NCBI GenBank assembly: GCA_016932615.1
Contig: JAFGCN010000024.1
Location: 1 to 23,423 of the forward strand
Reading direction: 5' to 3'
Source: Candidatus Aenigmatarchaeota archaeon
GTDB taxonomy: Archaea > Aenigmatarchaeota > Aenigmatarchaeia > QMZS01
Length of the DNA: 23,423 bases
This document shows, in pieces, positions 1 to 5,907 of the stretch; positions within the stretch are counted from its first letter, which is position 1, and every line of letters starts with the position of its first letter. The notes under the pieces are model-generated. The model had not been told where the DNA came from. It saw only the letters and a list, made by a program, of their open reading frames with translations, and searched no databases. Position numbers and translations under genes: made by a program.

Positions 1-1
1 C

Positions 2-115
2 CTCATCCTGACCTGTAATAATTGCAACCACGGCATAACCCTTGAGCCAAACAAGGTCACTGATTTGGGGTACGGAAAGGATTACAAAGACGTGGAGATA
101 ATTTACGCCATTTAG
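2..115 (+). CDS. 3' end of an unidentified gene (partial)
   Basis: An open frame enters from the left edge and ends at a TAG at 113-115, giving 37 visible residues that finish with VEIIYAI. The fragment contains a CNNC motif near its start (a possible half of a metal-binding site) and is otherwise polar. No stop interrupts the frame between the window edge and the TAG. Its codon use looks ordinary, and the next gene starts 45 nt downstream behind its own TATA-like box, so this is probably a separate transcript. The fragment is too short to name a family. Confidence 0.5.
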   Translation, partial: LILTCNNCNHGITLEPNKVTDLGYGKDYKDVEIIYAI

Positions 116-131
116 TAACTGCTGTCTCCAG

Positions 132-140
132 TAAATAATT
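132..140 (+). promoter_or_regulatory. TATA-like box for the membrane-protein gene
   Basis: The sequence TAAATAATT is centred about 25 nt upstream of the ATG at 161. That spacing would put the transcription start at or next to the start codon, giving a leaderless mRNA. There is no Shine-Dalgarno sequence before the ATG, which fits. Confidence 0.4.
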
Positions 141-160
141 AATTCAAATGACGGATTATT

Positions 161-754
161 ATGGAAAAACTCTCGAAAGGAGACCGAACCAAAATTTTGC
201 TTCAATTACATCAAGCCACACTAGAGGCAGAGTTGAAGGGCATGGGCTATTATATCTGGCTTGTGGAACGATTCATGACTTCAATCTTTGCAGTCACACT
301 GGCAGTGGCTGGTGCTGCACTGTACACCCAGCAATACCTTCTGTTCGCCTCAATACCCCTTTTCATCTTTCTAGGGCATACCGCTCACCGGCTTTTGATG
401 TGGCATATTTTCGGCATATGCGAAAGAGGTCTCCTAATTGCCCGTGCTTTGGGGCGACCTGATTCAAAACTGAACAAGTGTCTGAGGGCATACTACTATT
501 ACATAACTCCCGACTTTGATAGAAGCCACTTCAAAAAATCTGAAAGCATCGTAGAGGAACTTATCATCTATTCATTATATGCCAGTTTTGCCCTACTCGC
601 ACTGGCTAGCCTACCAGTAACCTACAAATACCTGTCAATCCACTTAGGCCTCATCTATGCGCTTCTTCTCTTTTTATCCATTTCTGTTGAAAGAATCATA
701 AGGAAAGACAAAGCAAGACGGAGGCAAAAGGCGGCAGAAGACCTAAAGATTTAG
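161..754 (+). CDS. Small multi-pass membrane protein, unrecognised
   Basis: This 197-residue protein has four likely transmembrane helices in two hairpins, roughly residues 38-57, 59-80, 132-152 and 158-177. A charged loop with a YYYY stretch (about residues 110-113) separates the hairpins, and the tail is strongly basic (RIIRKDKARRRQKAAEDLKI). The ATG at 161 was chosen because a TATA-like box lies about 25 nt upstream. The overlapping frame from 148 has a composition unlike a protein. The next gene begins 15 nt after the stop, so the two are probably co-transcribed. I recognise no family. The helix pattern and basic cytoplasmic tail only say that it is an integral membrane protein. Confidence 0.7.
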   Translation: MEKLSKGDRTKILLQLHQATLEAELKGMGYYIWLVERFMTSIFAVTLAVAGAALYTQQYLLFASIPLFIFLGHTAHRLLMWHIFGICERGLLIARALGRPDSKLNKCLRAYYYYITPDFDRSHFKKSESIVEELIIYSLYASFALLALASLPVTYKYLSIHLGLIYALLLFLSISVERIIRKDKARRRQKAAEDLKI

Positions 755-769
755 TGAAGGACCCGCACT

Positions 770-1207
770 ATGAAATCCGTCGTAGTTGGTTGGGTTGAGG
801 GGGAAATCATCAAAAGCCCCCACTGGAATCCTGGAAGCTGGGTACCTGAAAAGCAGCGGCTTGCCATATTGGACCATATGGAAACTTTCGGCTCCTGGGC
901 TTACCCTAGCTCCTTTGAGGCAGTAAATGACCCTTTGCTATGGATGCAAAATGGGGGGAAAGAGCTTGAGGTGTATGGAACCTGGAAGGAATTTTGTGTT
1001 GCAGACGTAAGTGCCAATGCTGTGGGTGGGGGCTATACCGTCTATGTGCCTGAAAACCTCAGCGTATGCTATCCCGGAAAACCACTGCCTTTGCTTCCAC
1101 GGCAGGTGGAGTCCAAGCTTGGCATCTATTACCCAGACATGAAAAGCACGCTTGAGGTGGAATTCTATGGCGACGCCTGGGTTTTCCGGCTTGTGCCGCC
1201 AGACTAA
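770..1207 (+). CDS. Small protein resembling a reduced isochorismatase/cysteine-hydrolase fold (paralogue 1)
   Basis: This 145-residue protein is a clear paralogue of the one at 3425-3835. Both begin MKSxVVGWxxGE, then have VPExxRxAIL, then ELEVYGxWxxxCV followed by G-x-x-VYVP, a YP pair and LGIxY near the C-terminus. The middle segment (EVYGTWKEFCVAD, then an Ala/Gly helix, then GGGYTVYVP) has the shape of the nucleophile-Cys region of isochorismatase/nicotinamidase hydrolases, and the VPE segment sits where their 'vPgg' loop lies. The first-strand Asp of that family is absent (VVGW instead of VVDxQ) and no clear catalytic Lys is visible. The protein is also shorter than the usual 180-200 residues. 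I infer a divergent, probably non-amidase member; the family call is tentative. It starts 15 nt after the membrane-protein gene. Confidence 0.6.
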   Translation: MKSVVVGWVEGEIIKSPHWNPGSWVPEKQRLAILDHMETFGSWAYPSSFEAVNDPLLWMQNGGKELEVYGTWKEFCVADVSANAVGGGYTVYVPENLSVCYPGKPLPLLPRQVESKLGIYYPDMKSTLEVEFYGDAWVFRLVPPD

Positions 1208-1279
1208 CCACTTCATCTGGTTTAAACAAACCTAGGACTCGCCCTTACTGGCTAGAAACTATTCTAAAGCCACACTATT

Positions 1280-1774
1280 ATGGCAGACAATAATGCAAAT
1301 ACCATCGTACTCGAAACATGGGGTGAATTTATCCCTGCCTTGAGAAGCGAACTGAAGAGAAGAAATTACCCTCATAGAAACGTCATTATCCGGCATTACG
1401 ATGTTTCAAGAACAGGCGTTGCAAAGAAAACCGGAACCGACAGGGACAATAACTCCCAGCTCTGGAACTTCCCTCAGGACATAGACCACAGATGGTCCAA
1501 TGCTTCAATAGACCCTTCTCAGGTAACTTATGCGCGAACCCTGGACTTGTCCCTGGACCCACCAAGGGCAATTCCTCTTGGCAGAAGTATGGTGGAAGGA
1601 ATGGATGACCTCGAGTATGTGAGCCACCTCAGTTCAGATGAAGGAATTCTAATTTATAATCCTGGGGGACTTAATCGGGTTTCAGAGAACGAGTACCATT
1701 TCAAAGGCCATCCAAACGATTACCTTATGTCCATATTTCTTGTCAAAAGCCAAAGGAGAAGCACGCCGAGGTGA
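1280..1774 (+). CDS. Hypothetical protein, unrecognised
   Basis: A 164-residue soluble protein with no signal peptide or membrane segment. Visible features are an acidic and hydrophobic N-terminus (VLETWGEFIPAL), a basic stretch (RSELKRRNYPHRN) and a C-terminal segment EGILIYNPGGLN that looks like a strand and loop. I recognise no catalytic motif. The last codons hold the Shine-Dalgarno sequence of the next gene (GAGGTGA at 1768-1774), whose ATG lies only 4 nt after this stop, so the two are translationally linked and probably work together. No strong promoter is visible directly upstream, although an AT-rich patch lies at 1255-1265. Confidence 0.55.
   Translation: MADNNANTIVLETWGEFIPALRSELKRRNYPHRNVIIRHYDVSRTGVAKKTGTDRDNNSQLWNFPQDIDHRWSNASIDPSQVTYARTLDLSLDPPRAIPLGRSMVEGMDDLEYVSHLSSDEGILIYNPGGLNRVSENEYHFKGHPNDYLMSIFLVKSQRRSTPR
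1768..1774 (+). promoter_or_regulatory. Ribosome binding site that decides the start at 1779
   Basis: GAGGTGA is an exact match to the core of the archaeal anti-Shine-Dalgarno complement and lies 4 nt before the ATG at 1779. It argues against the longer frame opening with TTG at 1740, which would overlap the upstream gene by 35 nt. Confidence 0.65.
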
Positions 1775-1778
1775 ACTT

Positions 1779-2138
1779 ATGGAACTCACAATCTATTCCC
1801 TTAAATCTCAGCCCTGGTCGGTGCTTGTCCCTGACTACGCCGCCGGGACAGCAGAGAATCTGCTTCAGGCCGCCGAAAAAGATTTAAATTCCCTAAGAGG
1901 CGAAACTTGCCTTGGAAGCTTACCCTGCCTTGGCACCGGGGAAATCTCCAACGGGCTTACCGCTATTGGCAACCACAAACTCTCTCCTGCGGATTACAAG
2001 ATAGTTTACGACAGAACTTTTCTCCTGATTTGTGAGGATTTCTGTTCTCGCTACAAAGGCCGAGAAGAAATGGAAATGCGGCGATTTAGCGAGTCCCTGC
2101 GAGAGCAGATAGATGAGCTTCCTAAATGCACTTTGTAA
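1779..2138 (+). CDS. Hypothetical protein, unrecognised
   Basis: A 119-residue soluble protein that begins MELTIYSLKSQPW. It contains a predicted helix (AENLLQAAEKDLNSL), a Gly/Cys loop (GETCLGSLPCLGTGE) and a charged C-terminal helix (KGREEMEMRRFSESLREQI). There is no signal peptide or transmembrane segment. The start follows the strong Shine-Dalgarno at 1768-1774. It forms a two-gene unit with the 164-residue protein upstream. The 3' end overlaps the convergent gene at 2122-2514 by 17 nt. The helix-loop-helix pattern and small size would suit an antitoxin or small adaptor, but I recognise no family and do not assign a function. Confidence 0.6.
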   Translation: MELTIYSLKSQPWSVLVPDYAAGTAENLLQAAEKDLNSLRGETCLGSLPCLGTGEISNGLTAIGNHKLSPADYKIVYDRTFLLICEDFCSRYKGREEMEMRRFSESLREQIDELPKCTL

Positions 2139-2514
2139 AAGTCTTGCCTCGAAAATACACTGAAACAGACTCGCCGGGGGTTTCCTTCACAAAGAACCCC
2201 TTTTTACCAAGTTCTTTCTCCAAATCAATTCCCTCTGCCTTCAGTTCAGGACCTTTCAAGACATCGTAAACATCAAAAACATGGTTCAATAAGTCCTTGG
2301 TGGGTGTCAACCGGCAAGTTCCATTTAAATAGGACGGTATGCCTCTTACAGCCATTTTTGGATCAACGACCAACAGCTTTTCAAAACCGGAAGGTGAATT
2401 CAAAGGCATGCCCAGATAAAAGGACCCCCAATACCTCTGCTCTTCGGGAGAATAACCCTCCCTCTGAAGGCGTTCCTTCAGCTTAGCCATGCCAGTCAAT
2501 CCTGCCTCTACCAT
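2122..2514 (-). CDS. Hypothetical protein, unrecognised
   Basis: A 130-residue soluble protein. It opens with a basic helical stretch (MVEAGLTGMAKLKERLQREG), passes through YWGSFYLGMPLNSPSGFEKL and PSYLNGTCRL, and ends in strands around GFFVKETPGESVSVYFRGK. No catalytic motif or membrane segment is evident. A strong TATA box (2533-2543) lies about 25 nt upstream of the ATG, so the transcript is probably leaderless. The gene is divergent from hicB, with both TATA boxes inside an 80-bp spacer. Its 3' end overlaps the convergent gene ending at 2138 by 17 nt. Confidence 0.65.
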   Translation of the reverse strand: MVEAGLTGMAKLKERLQREGYSPEEQRYWGSFYLGMPLNSPSGFEKLLVVDPKMAVRGIPSYLNGTCRLTPTKDLLNHVFDVYDVLKGPELKAEGIDLEKELGKKGFFVKETPGESVSVYFRGKTFTKCI

Positions 2515-2532
2515 AGGTTAATTACTTGAAAG

Positions 2533-2546
2533 TTATTTATATACCG
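2533..2546 (-). promoter_or_regulatory. TATA box (with CGGTATATA core) for the 130-residue gene
   Basis: On the minus strand the sequence reads CGGTATATAAATAAC, with its centre about 25 nt before the ATG at 2514. The 9-mer CGGTATATA also opens the hicB promoter in the opposite orientation at 2597-2605, so the divergent promoters share the same core. Confidence 0.55.
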
Positions 2547-2596
2547 CCGCTTCCTGGAGTCTGTGCAGAGTTAAATAAGCGGTAAAAGCCCCCACC

Positions 2597-2608
2597 CGGT
2601 ATATATAC
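2597..2608 (+). promoter_or_regulatory. TATA box for the hicBA operon
   Basis: CGGTATATATAC lies with its TATA centre about 17 nt before the ATG at 2621, 23 nt before the ATG at 2627 and 32 nt before the ATG at 2636. The usual TATA-to-start spacing therefore favours 2627 (leaderless) or 2636 over 2621 as the HicB start. A GC-rich patch (CCCCCACCC) precedes it. Confidence 0.55.
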
Positions 2609-2620
2609 TCGCCCGCTTCT

Positions 2621-2926
2621 ATGATTATGGCAAATATGTCCGCTAACTGCAACTTTGTTGGGCTCAAAATTCCGGTTCAGATTCTTAGGGAGAATGACGA
2701 CTTTATCGCCTATACTCCCGCCTTTGACATATCGACCTCAGGAAAGAGCTACGAGGAGGCCAAAAAGCGCTTTAGCGAACTGGTTGAGATATTCCTGGAG
2801 GAAACCACTGAGGCAGGGACCCTTGAGACCGCCTTGGAGGAGCTTGGGTGGAAGTGCGTGCAGAAAAAGTGGATGCCGCCGGTTGTAGTCGCCCAGGAAA
2901 TGCAGGAGATAAAAATGCCTGCGTAG
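2621..2926 (+). CDS. hicB: HicB-family antitoxin
   Basis: The protein (up to 101 residues) shows the HicB/UPF0150 pattern: a first strand IPVQILRENDDFIAYTP, then FDISTSGKSYEEAKKRFSEL, where the G-K-S-x-EEA turn leads into the conserved helix, then TLETALEELGWK. HicB proteins fold on and inhibit the HicA mRNA interferase. This one has no C-terminal DNA-binding domain, only a short tail ending EMQEIKMPA, so any autoregulation would rely on another surface or protein. HicA starts 3 nt after its stop. The antitoxin comes before the toxin, the reverse of the classical hicAB order but common in archaea. Starts at 2627 or 2636 are also plausible on promoter spacing. Confidence 0.85.
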   Translation: MIMANMSANCNFVGLKIPVQILRENDDFIAYTPAFDISTSGKSYEEAKKRFSELVEIFLEETTEAGTLETALEELGWKCVQKKWMPPVVVAQEMQEIKMPA

Positions 2927-2929
2927 AAG

Positions 2930-3154
2930 ATGATAAAGCCAATAAGCTGGAAGAAGTTTGACAAATTCTTAAAATATGTCGGCTGCACTTTGAAGTGTGA
3001 AAAGGGCGACCACATGATTTATTGGAGAGATGGCCTCAACAGGCCGATAGTAATCCCCAAAGTCGAGGACATTCCGACATTTGTGGTAAGAAATAACCTC
3101 CGAACCCTTGGCATCCCCAAGGAGGAGTACCTGGAGATTTTGGAGAGGGTTTAA
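2930..3154 (+). CDS. hicA: HicA-family mRNA interferase toxin
   Basis: A 74-residue protein with the typical HicA dsRBD-like layout: ISWKKFDKFLKYVGC (helix 1 and turn), then CEKGDHMIYW, in which His28 is the expected catalytic residue of the KGSH-type motif, then RPIVIPKVEDIPTFVVRNNLRTLGI and a final helix. HicA toxins cleave mRNA and are neutralised by HicB. The usual Ser before the His is Asp here and the 'Gly-x-Leu-xx-Ile' segment reads NNLRTLGI, both within family variation. The gene lies 3 nt after hicB, and a 47-residue ORF follows 2 nt after its stop. Confidence 0.88.
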   Translation: MIKPISWKKFDKFLKYVGCTLKCEKGDHMIYWRDGLNRPIVIPKVEDIPTFVVRNNLRTLGIPKEEYLEILERV

Positions 3155-3156
3155 AA

Positions 3157-3300
3157 ATGGAAGAAGAATTCGTAACCCGGTACGTCTTGAGGGACGGAAA
3201 GCTCGTGCCCTTCAAAGTCAGCAAAAAGGAAGCTTTCAGGGATGTTGCGTATATTTTGAGGAGAGATAAGAAATTTTTGGAGGCGATGAAGAATTTGTAA
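3157..3300 (+). CDS. 47-residue third gene of the hicBA operon
   Basis: The ATG at 3157 lies 2 nt after the hicA stop, behind the purine-rich GGAGAGGG at the end of hicA. The product (MEEEFVTRYVLRDGKLVPF, then a Lys/Arg-rich helix ending KFLEAMKNL) is basic and looks like a short beta hairpin followed by a helix. The TAA at 3298-3300 is followed at once by a T-rich terminator-like run, which suggests the operon ends here and the ORF belongs to it. It could be an accessory protein of the toxin-antitoxin pair or a passenger gene. I do not recognise a family. Confidence 0.5.
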   Translation: MEEEFVTRYVLRDGKLVPFKVSKKEAFRDVAYILRRDKKFLEAMKNL

Positions 3301-3307
3301 ACTTGGA

Positions 3308-3320
3308 TTTTCTCTTTTTT
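3308..3320 (+). terminator. T-rich terminator of the hicBA operon
   Basis: TTTTCTCTTTTTT begins 8 nt after the last stop of the operon. Archaeal RNA polymerase terminates at T-runs of this kind without needing a hairpin. Confidence 0.5.
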
Positions 3321-3395
3321 GAGATGTGGGTGAGTTAGCTCGATAGCCCCCCACCCCAACTTAGAATGGAGGTTTATGTAACGTACCTTCGATAA

Positions 3396-3404
3396 TTATT
3401 TATC
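3396..3404 (+). promoter_or_regulatory. TATA-like box for paralogue 2
   Basis: ATTATTTAT is centred about 25 nt before the ATG at 3425. It supports that ATG, which aligns with the start of the paralogue at 770, over the in-frame GTG at 3413. Confidence 0.5.
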
Positions 3405-3424
3405 CTATTATAGTGATAAACATT

Positions 3425-3835
3425 ATGAAATCCATAGTTGTTGGCTGGGCACCCGGAGAACTTCTGCCAGATTCCAGAGGCAAATCAAAAGTTCCTGAAA
3501 ATTATAGGAGCGCTATCCTCGGCAGGGCTTACCAAATGGGTTCCGCCCGAAAAGAAACAGCCACGACTGCCTTAGAAGTGATTGATAATTGGGCGCTTGT
3601 GCCGGGAACAGAAATCGAGGTTTACGGAGTCTGGGGAGATTTGTGCGTATCAATCCTTGTCGCCCACTGTCTTGACAGAGGACTGAAAGTATATGTTCCT
3701 AAAGGATGCACTGCCAACTATCCTAGGATAAAAGGCAGCCTTAACAGTTTCGTAAAGGATTCTGCCAACTCCCTTGGCATATGCTATGAAACCTGGCCTT
3801 GGAGGGAATATCGGATATTTGAGCCGGTTTTATAG
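3425..3835 (+). CDS. Small protein resembling a reduced isochorismatase/cysteine-hydrolase fold (paralogue 2)
   Basis: A 136-residue paralogue of the protein at 770-1207. Shared landmarks, in order, are MKSIVVGWAPGE, VPENYRSAIL, TEIEVYGVWGDLCVS, a helix, RGLKVYVP, a YP pair and LGICY. The Cys of the GDLCVS segment aligns with that of the paralogue and with the nucleophile Cys of isochorismatase-type hydrolases, while the usual first-strand Asp is replaced (VVGW). The ATG was chosen by alignment with the paralogue and by TATA spacing. Unlike paralogue 1 it seems to have its own promoter and no closely linked partner. Sequence divergence between the copies indicates an old duplication or separate acquisition. 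The fold assignment is inference. Confidence 0.6.
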   Translation: MKSIVVGWAPGELLPDSRGKSKVPENYRSAILGRAYQMGSARKETATTALEVIDNWALVPGTEIEVYGVWGDLCVSILVAHCLDRGLKVYVPKGCTANYPRIKGSLNSFVKDSANSLGICYETWPWREYRIFEPVL

Positions 3836-3971
3836 GTTTCTTGCAAATTGCAATCCATCTGGGGGTCTGCTGAAGAGAGGTGCTTCGCGCACGAGGAAAG
3901 CGATTGAGACTTGGGTTTTCCGGGGGGTGTTGCTGGGTTTAATTGCTAAGGTTGAGAATTTTTACTAAAAG

Positions 3972-4769
3972 CTAAAGACGCAAGTCAATGTTCTCTTCTA
4001 CAAATTTAATTCCCTTAGGCGATAGCAAGATTTCCTTTGAATCTCCATCATACTCGAGCAACCTTTCTTTATGGAGCGGTAAAACTATCCTATTCCGAAA
4101 TAGAGTTGAATTTGAATATTCTACCCATGCAAGGAGGTCTTTTTCCAATACTGGCTTTGGATATTCAGAGTATAATAGCGCAAGTACCTGCTGATTGTAT
4201 GTTAGCCCACAATTCAGCACTCTTCTTTTTGCTCCATTCTTCCATATGAGGGAGTATTCCTTAGCAACTATACCTTCCACAAGGTCTTGAGCTTCCTGAA
4301 GTGTGAGTTGATGGAATATCCTAACTAGGTCCGCAAGAATCCATTTTGAAACCTGGACGACAAGCGCGGAATCCATATGGTTGGGGTTGATTTCTCCGCC
4401 CATATGCCCAACGCCTCGCTTGTTCCTTAAGTCATAAAGAGCACACATCAGTTTTGGAATATGAAACCTTATTGTATCTGGAAAAGCCGACAAGCTTTCG
4501 AATTTTCTAGTTGAAACTCCAAAATCACGGATACTCTTACCGAAAGGTGTGTATGTCTGGGGAGAACTTGTATGCCACTCAAGTAGCCTATATACAGTTT
4601 CGCAGAACTTTGCTCCATTCAGTTCCGAAGGTTCAAACCGCCCTTCATGAAAGTTTCGTATAATCTGGTTGTAAGTAGTTTCAAGATTTGATGTTAAATC
4701 AGGAGGCAGGGTTGAGAATAGGGAAGAGAAGGTTATCTGAGAGCGGCTAACCCCGCCAGTGCCACTCAT
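3972..4769 (-). CDS. HEPN-like protein with C-terminal winged helix (last gene of five-gene operon)
   Basis: A 265-residue soluble protein. The central helical part (about residues 30-170) carries YDLRNKRGVGHMGGEINPN, where R115-N116-x5-H122 fits the R-[N/D/H]-x4-6-H signature of HEPN ribonucleases. The surrounding text (GHMGG, then MDSALVVQVSKWILADLVRIFH) matches a conserved-hypothetical family I recall from bacterial and archaeal accessory DNA. Residues about 188-260 look like a winged helix (QQVLALLY, then LLAWVEYSNSTLFRNRIVLPL, then LLSPKGIKFVE). The ATG overlaps the stop of the preceding gene by 4 nt (ATGA), so it is translationally coupled as the final gene of the operon. By analogy with HEPN proteins of toxin and abortive-infection systems it may be the effector. 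No activity can be read from sequence alone. Confidence 0.7.
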   Translation of the reverse strand: MSGTGGVSRSQITFSSLFSTLPPDLTSNLETTYNQIIRNFHEGRFEPSELNGAKFCETVYRLLEWHTSSPQTYTPFGKSIRDFGVSTRKFESLSAFPDTIRFHIPKLMCALYDLRNKRGVGHMGGEINPNHMDSALVVQVSKWILADLVRIFHQLTLQEAQDLVEGIVAKEYSLIWKNGAKRRVLNCGLTYNQQVLALLYSEYPKPVLEKDLLAWVEYSNSTLFRNRIVLPLHKERLLEYDGDSKEILLSPKGIKFVEENIDLRL

Positions 4770-5167
4770 TTTTCATCACCTGTTTTTAATTCCAGTAACG
4801 CCTTACACTTAAGGAGATTATAGTTGGGGACTATATAGAGCCCCCTTTTGACTTTAATAACTATCCCTTTTAGCTCCACACCTAGATAATGCCTTACATT
4901 TTCTGGAGCAATGCAAGTCTTTTCGGATATCTCCTTGGGTCTGCACTCTTCCTTAAGACCTTCCCCCAGATTTTTTATAACCGCCACCTTTCGTGCTAAA
5001 AGGTAGAGTGTGATTTTCTTGCGATCACTTTGAGTTTGATAATGCTCTTCAAACAGAACTTCTCCCACCCTGTTAATTCTCACATAGCTTTTCAGGAGTT
5101 CTGCCAATAGATCAATGTCTGCTGTTGCCTCACTATCCACTATCAGGTCATCAAGCGCATCAGTCAT
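4766..5167 (-). CDS. Small winged-helix-like protein (fourth gene of operon)
   Basis: 133 residues from the ATG at 5167, chosen because AGGTGGAG lies just upstream. The longer frame opens with TTG and runs 38 nt into its neighbour. The N-terminal half is acidic and helical (MTDALDDLIVDSEATADIDL). The C-terminal half reads as a helix-turn-helix with wing: KKITLYLLARKVAVIKNLG, then RPKEISEKTCIAPENVRHYL, then IVIKVKRGLYIVPNYNLL. The layout parallels the first protein of the operon (K-E/K-K-I-x-x-YL, a helix, a recognition-helix-like segment, then a basic wing), suggesting that the two are distant paralogues. It overlaps the upstream gene by 8 nt (ATGACTGA) and the downstream gene by 4 nt. Probably a DNA- or RNA-binding or adaptor subunit. 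Confidence 0.65.
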   Translation of the reverse strand: MTDALDDLIVDSEATADIDLLAELLKSYVRINRVGEVLFEEHYQTQSDRKKITLYLLARKVAVIKNLGEGLKEECRPKEISEKTCIAPENVRHYLGVELKGIVIKVKRGLYIVPNYNLLKCKALLELKTGDEK

Positions 5168-5567
5168 GTTTCTCCACCTTTTTGAAATTATTCTCAACGA
5201 CCCTTTCTCCAGTAGTGGTCAAGGTCCAGCACTTGCGTTCTTCCTTTTTACCTTTACCCTCCATGATACATCCTGCCCGGATATTCTTGTTTATCTTATC
5301 GTTTATATTCCCGGGAACGGGTTCTTTTGCTTGTCGAAAACCCGTTTCAATATCATTTAGATTAAAGCAGTCCGTACCTTGGTGCTTTTCCAAGTAATAC
5401 CCTATGGCCAGTGTTTTCTGGACATCATTTTTAGGAGATTTGGACAATAAGAACTCCTTAACTGACAAGACCTTCTCTGCAGAGAAGGGCTTGTTTTCAA
5501 ACTTCCGTTCAAGCTCAGTTATGCGCCGACCGTATTCCTCCAATATCCTCTCGACTTCCTCTTCCAT
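5160..5567 (-). CDS. Winged-helix protein with N-terminal coiled coil (third gene of operon)
   Basis: 135 residues. The N-terminus (MEEEVERILEEYGRRITELE) is a short coiled coil. Residues about 40-125 form a recognisable archaeal winged-helix type: LLSKSPKNDVQKTLAIGYYL, then CFNLNDIETGFRQAKEPVP, then NINDKINKNIRAG, then a wing around KCWTLTTTGERVVE. Such domains occur in uncharacterised archaeal proteins. The start at 5567 is supported by GGTGA 6 nt upstream, at the end of the previous gene, with 4 nt between stop and start. The coiled coil suggests pairing with the next-door protein, which also begins with a heptad-like helix. Confidence 0.7.
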   Translation of the reverse strand: MEEEVERILEEYGRRITELERKFENKPFSAEKVLSVKEFLLSKSPKNDVQKTLAIGYYLEKHQGTDCFNLNDIETGFRQAKEPVPGNINDKINKNIRAGCIMEGKGKKEERKCWTLTTTGERVVENNFKKVEKHD

Positions 5568-5571
5568 ATAT

Positions 5572-5907
5572 TCACCGCTTTACATAACGTCCCTTTCCTC
5601 TCGACCCAATACGAGCCAACTTACGTCCCTTAACCGCTCTTTTAAGAGGGTCGGTTAGGCTCTGTAAGGGATAGATATATCCCCCTTGACCTAACTTCTC
5701 TTTAATGTCCGTTATAGAGCGTGGCTCATTGAAATAACCTTCCTGTTTAAGATCCTCTATGCGAGTAGTTATTGAAGGTTTTCTTTTCGCCAGCTTTTTC
5801 ACAGACTCAGTCAAGAGCAAACCCTCTAGTTTCATAGTAACTCTCTCTAAGGCAATCAGCCGCTTTTCGATTGACTCCCTCCAGTTCCTTTCATTCGTTT
5901 GTTCCAT
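5572..5907 (-). CDS. Winged-helix protein with N-terminal coiled coil (second gene of operon)
   Basis: 111 residues. A helical N-terminus (NWRESIEKRLIALERVTMKLEGLL) leads into a compact winged helix: ITTRIEDLKQEGYFNEPRSI, TDIKEKLGQGGYIYPLQSL, TDPLKRAVKGRKLARIGSRG and a basic KGRYVKR end. The pattern 'I-x-x-L-x-x-E-G-[YF]-F-x-x-P-R-[ST]' followed by 'YPLxSLxxxLxR' is one I know from uncharacterised archaeal proteins, usually next to the SKSPK-type winged helix seen in the adjacent gene. The start overlaps the end of the first gene by 17 nt. The strongly basic C-terminus suits nucleic-acid binding. Confidence 0.7.
   Translation of the reverse strand: MEQTNERNWRESIEKRLIALERVTMKLEGLLLTESVKKLAKRKPSITTRIEDLKQEGYFNEPRSITDIKEKLGQGGYIYPLQSLTDPLKRAVKGRKLARIGSRGKGRYVKR

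Noticed and set aside
148-462. 104-residue + strand frame overlapping the start of the membrane protein
   Set aside because: It is rich in Cys, His, Arg and Ser in a way typical of an out-of-frame translation, while the 161-754 frame gives clean membrane helices.
3036-3359. 107-residue and 67-residue minus-strand frames opposite hicA and the 47-residue gene
   Set aside because: hicA is a recognisable family and the + strand operon ends in a terminator-like T-run. The minus frames have no promoter or recognisable motif.
3321-3360. GC-rich GTGGG...CCCAC hairpin after the hicBA operon as an RNA gene
   Set aside because: The stem is only about five pairs with a long loop, and no tRNA-like or other conserved RNA core is present.
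3774-3968. 64-residue + strand frame running from the end of paralogue 2 into the following spacer
   Set aside because: It lies largely in another frame of paralogue 2, has no ribosome binding site, and its sequence is low in recognisable structure. The spacer 3836-3971 is treated as noncoding.
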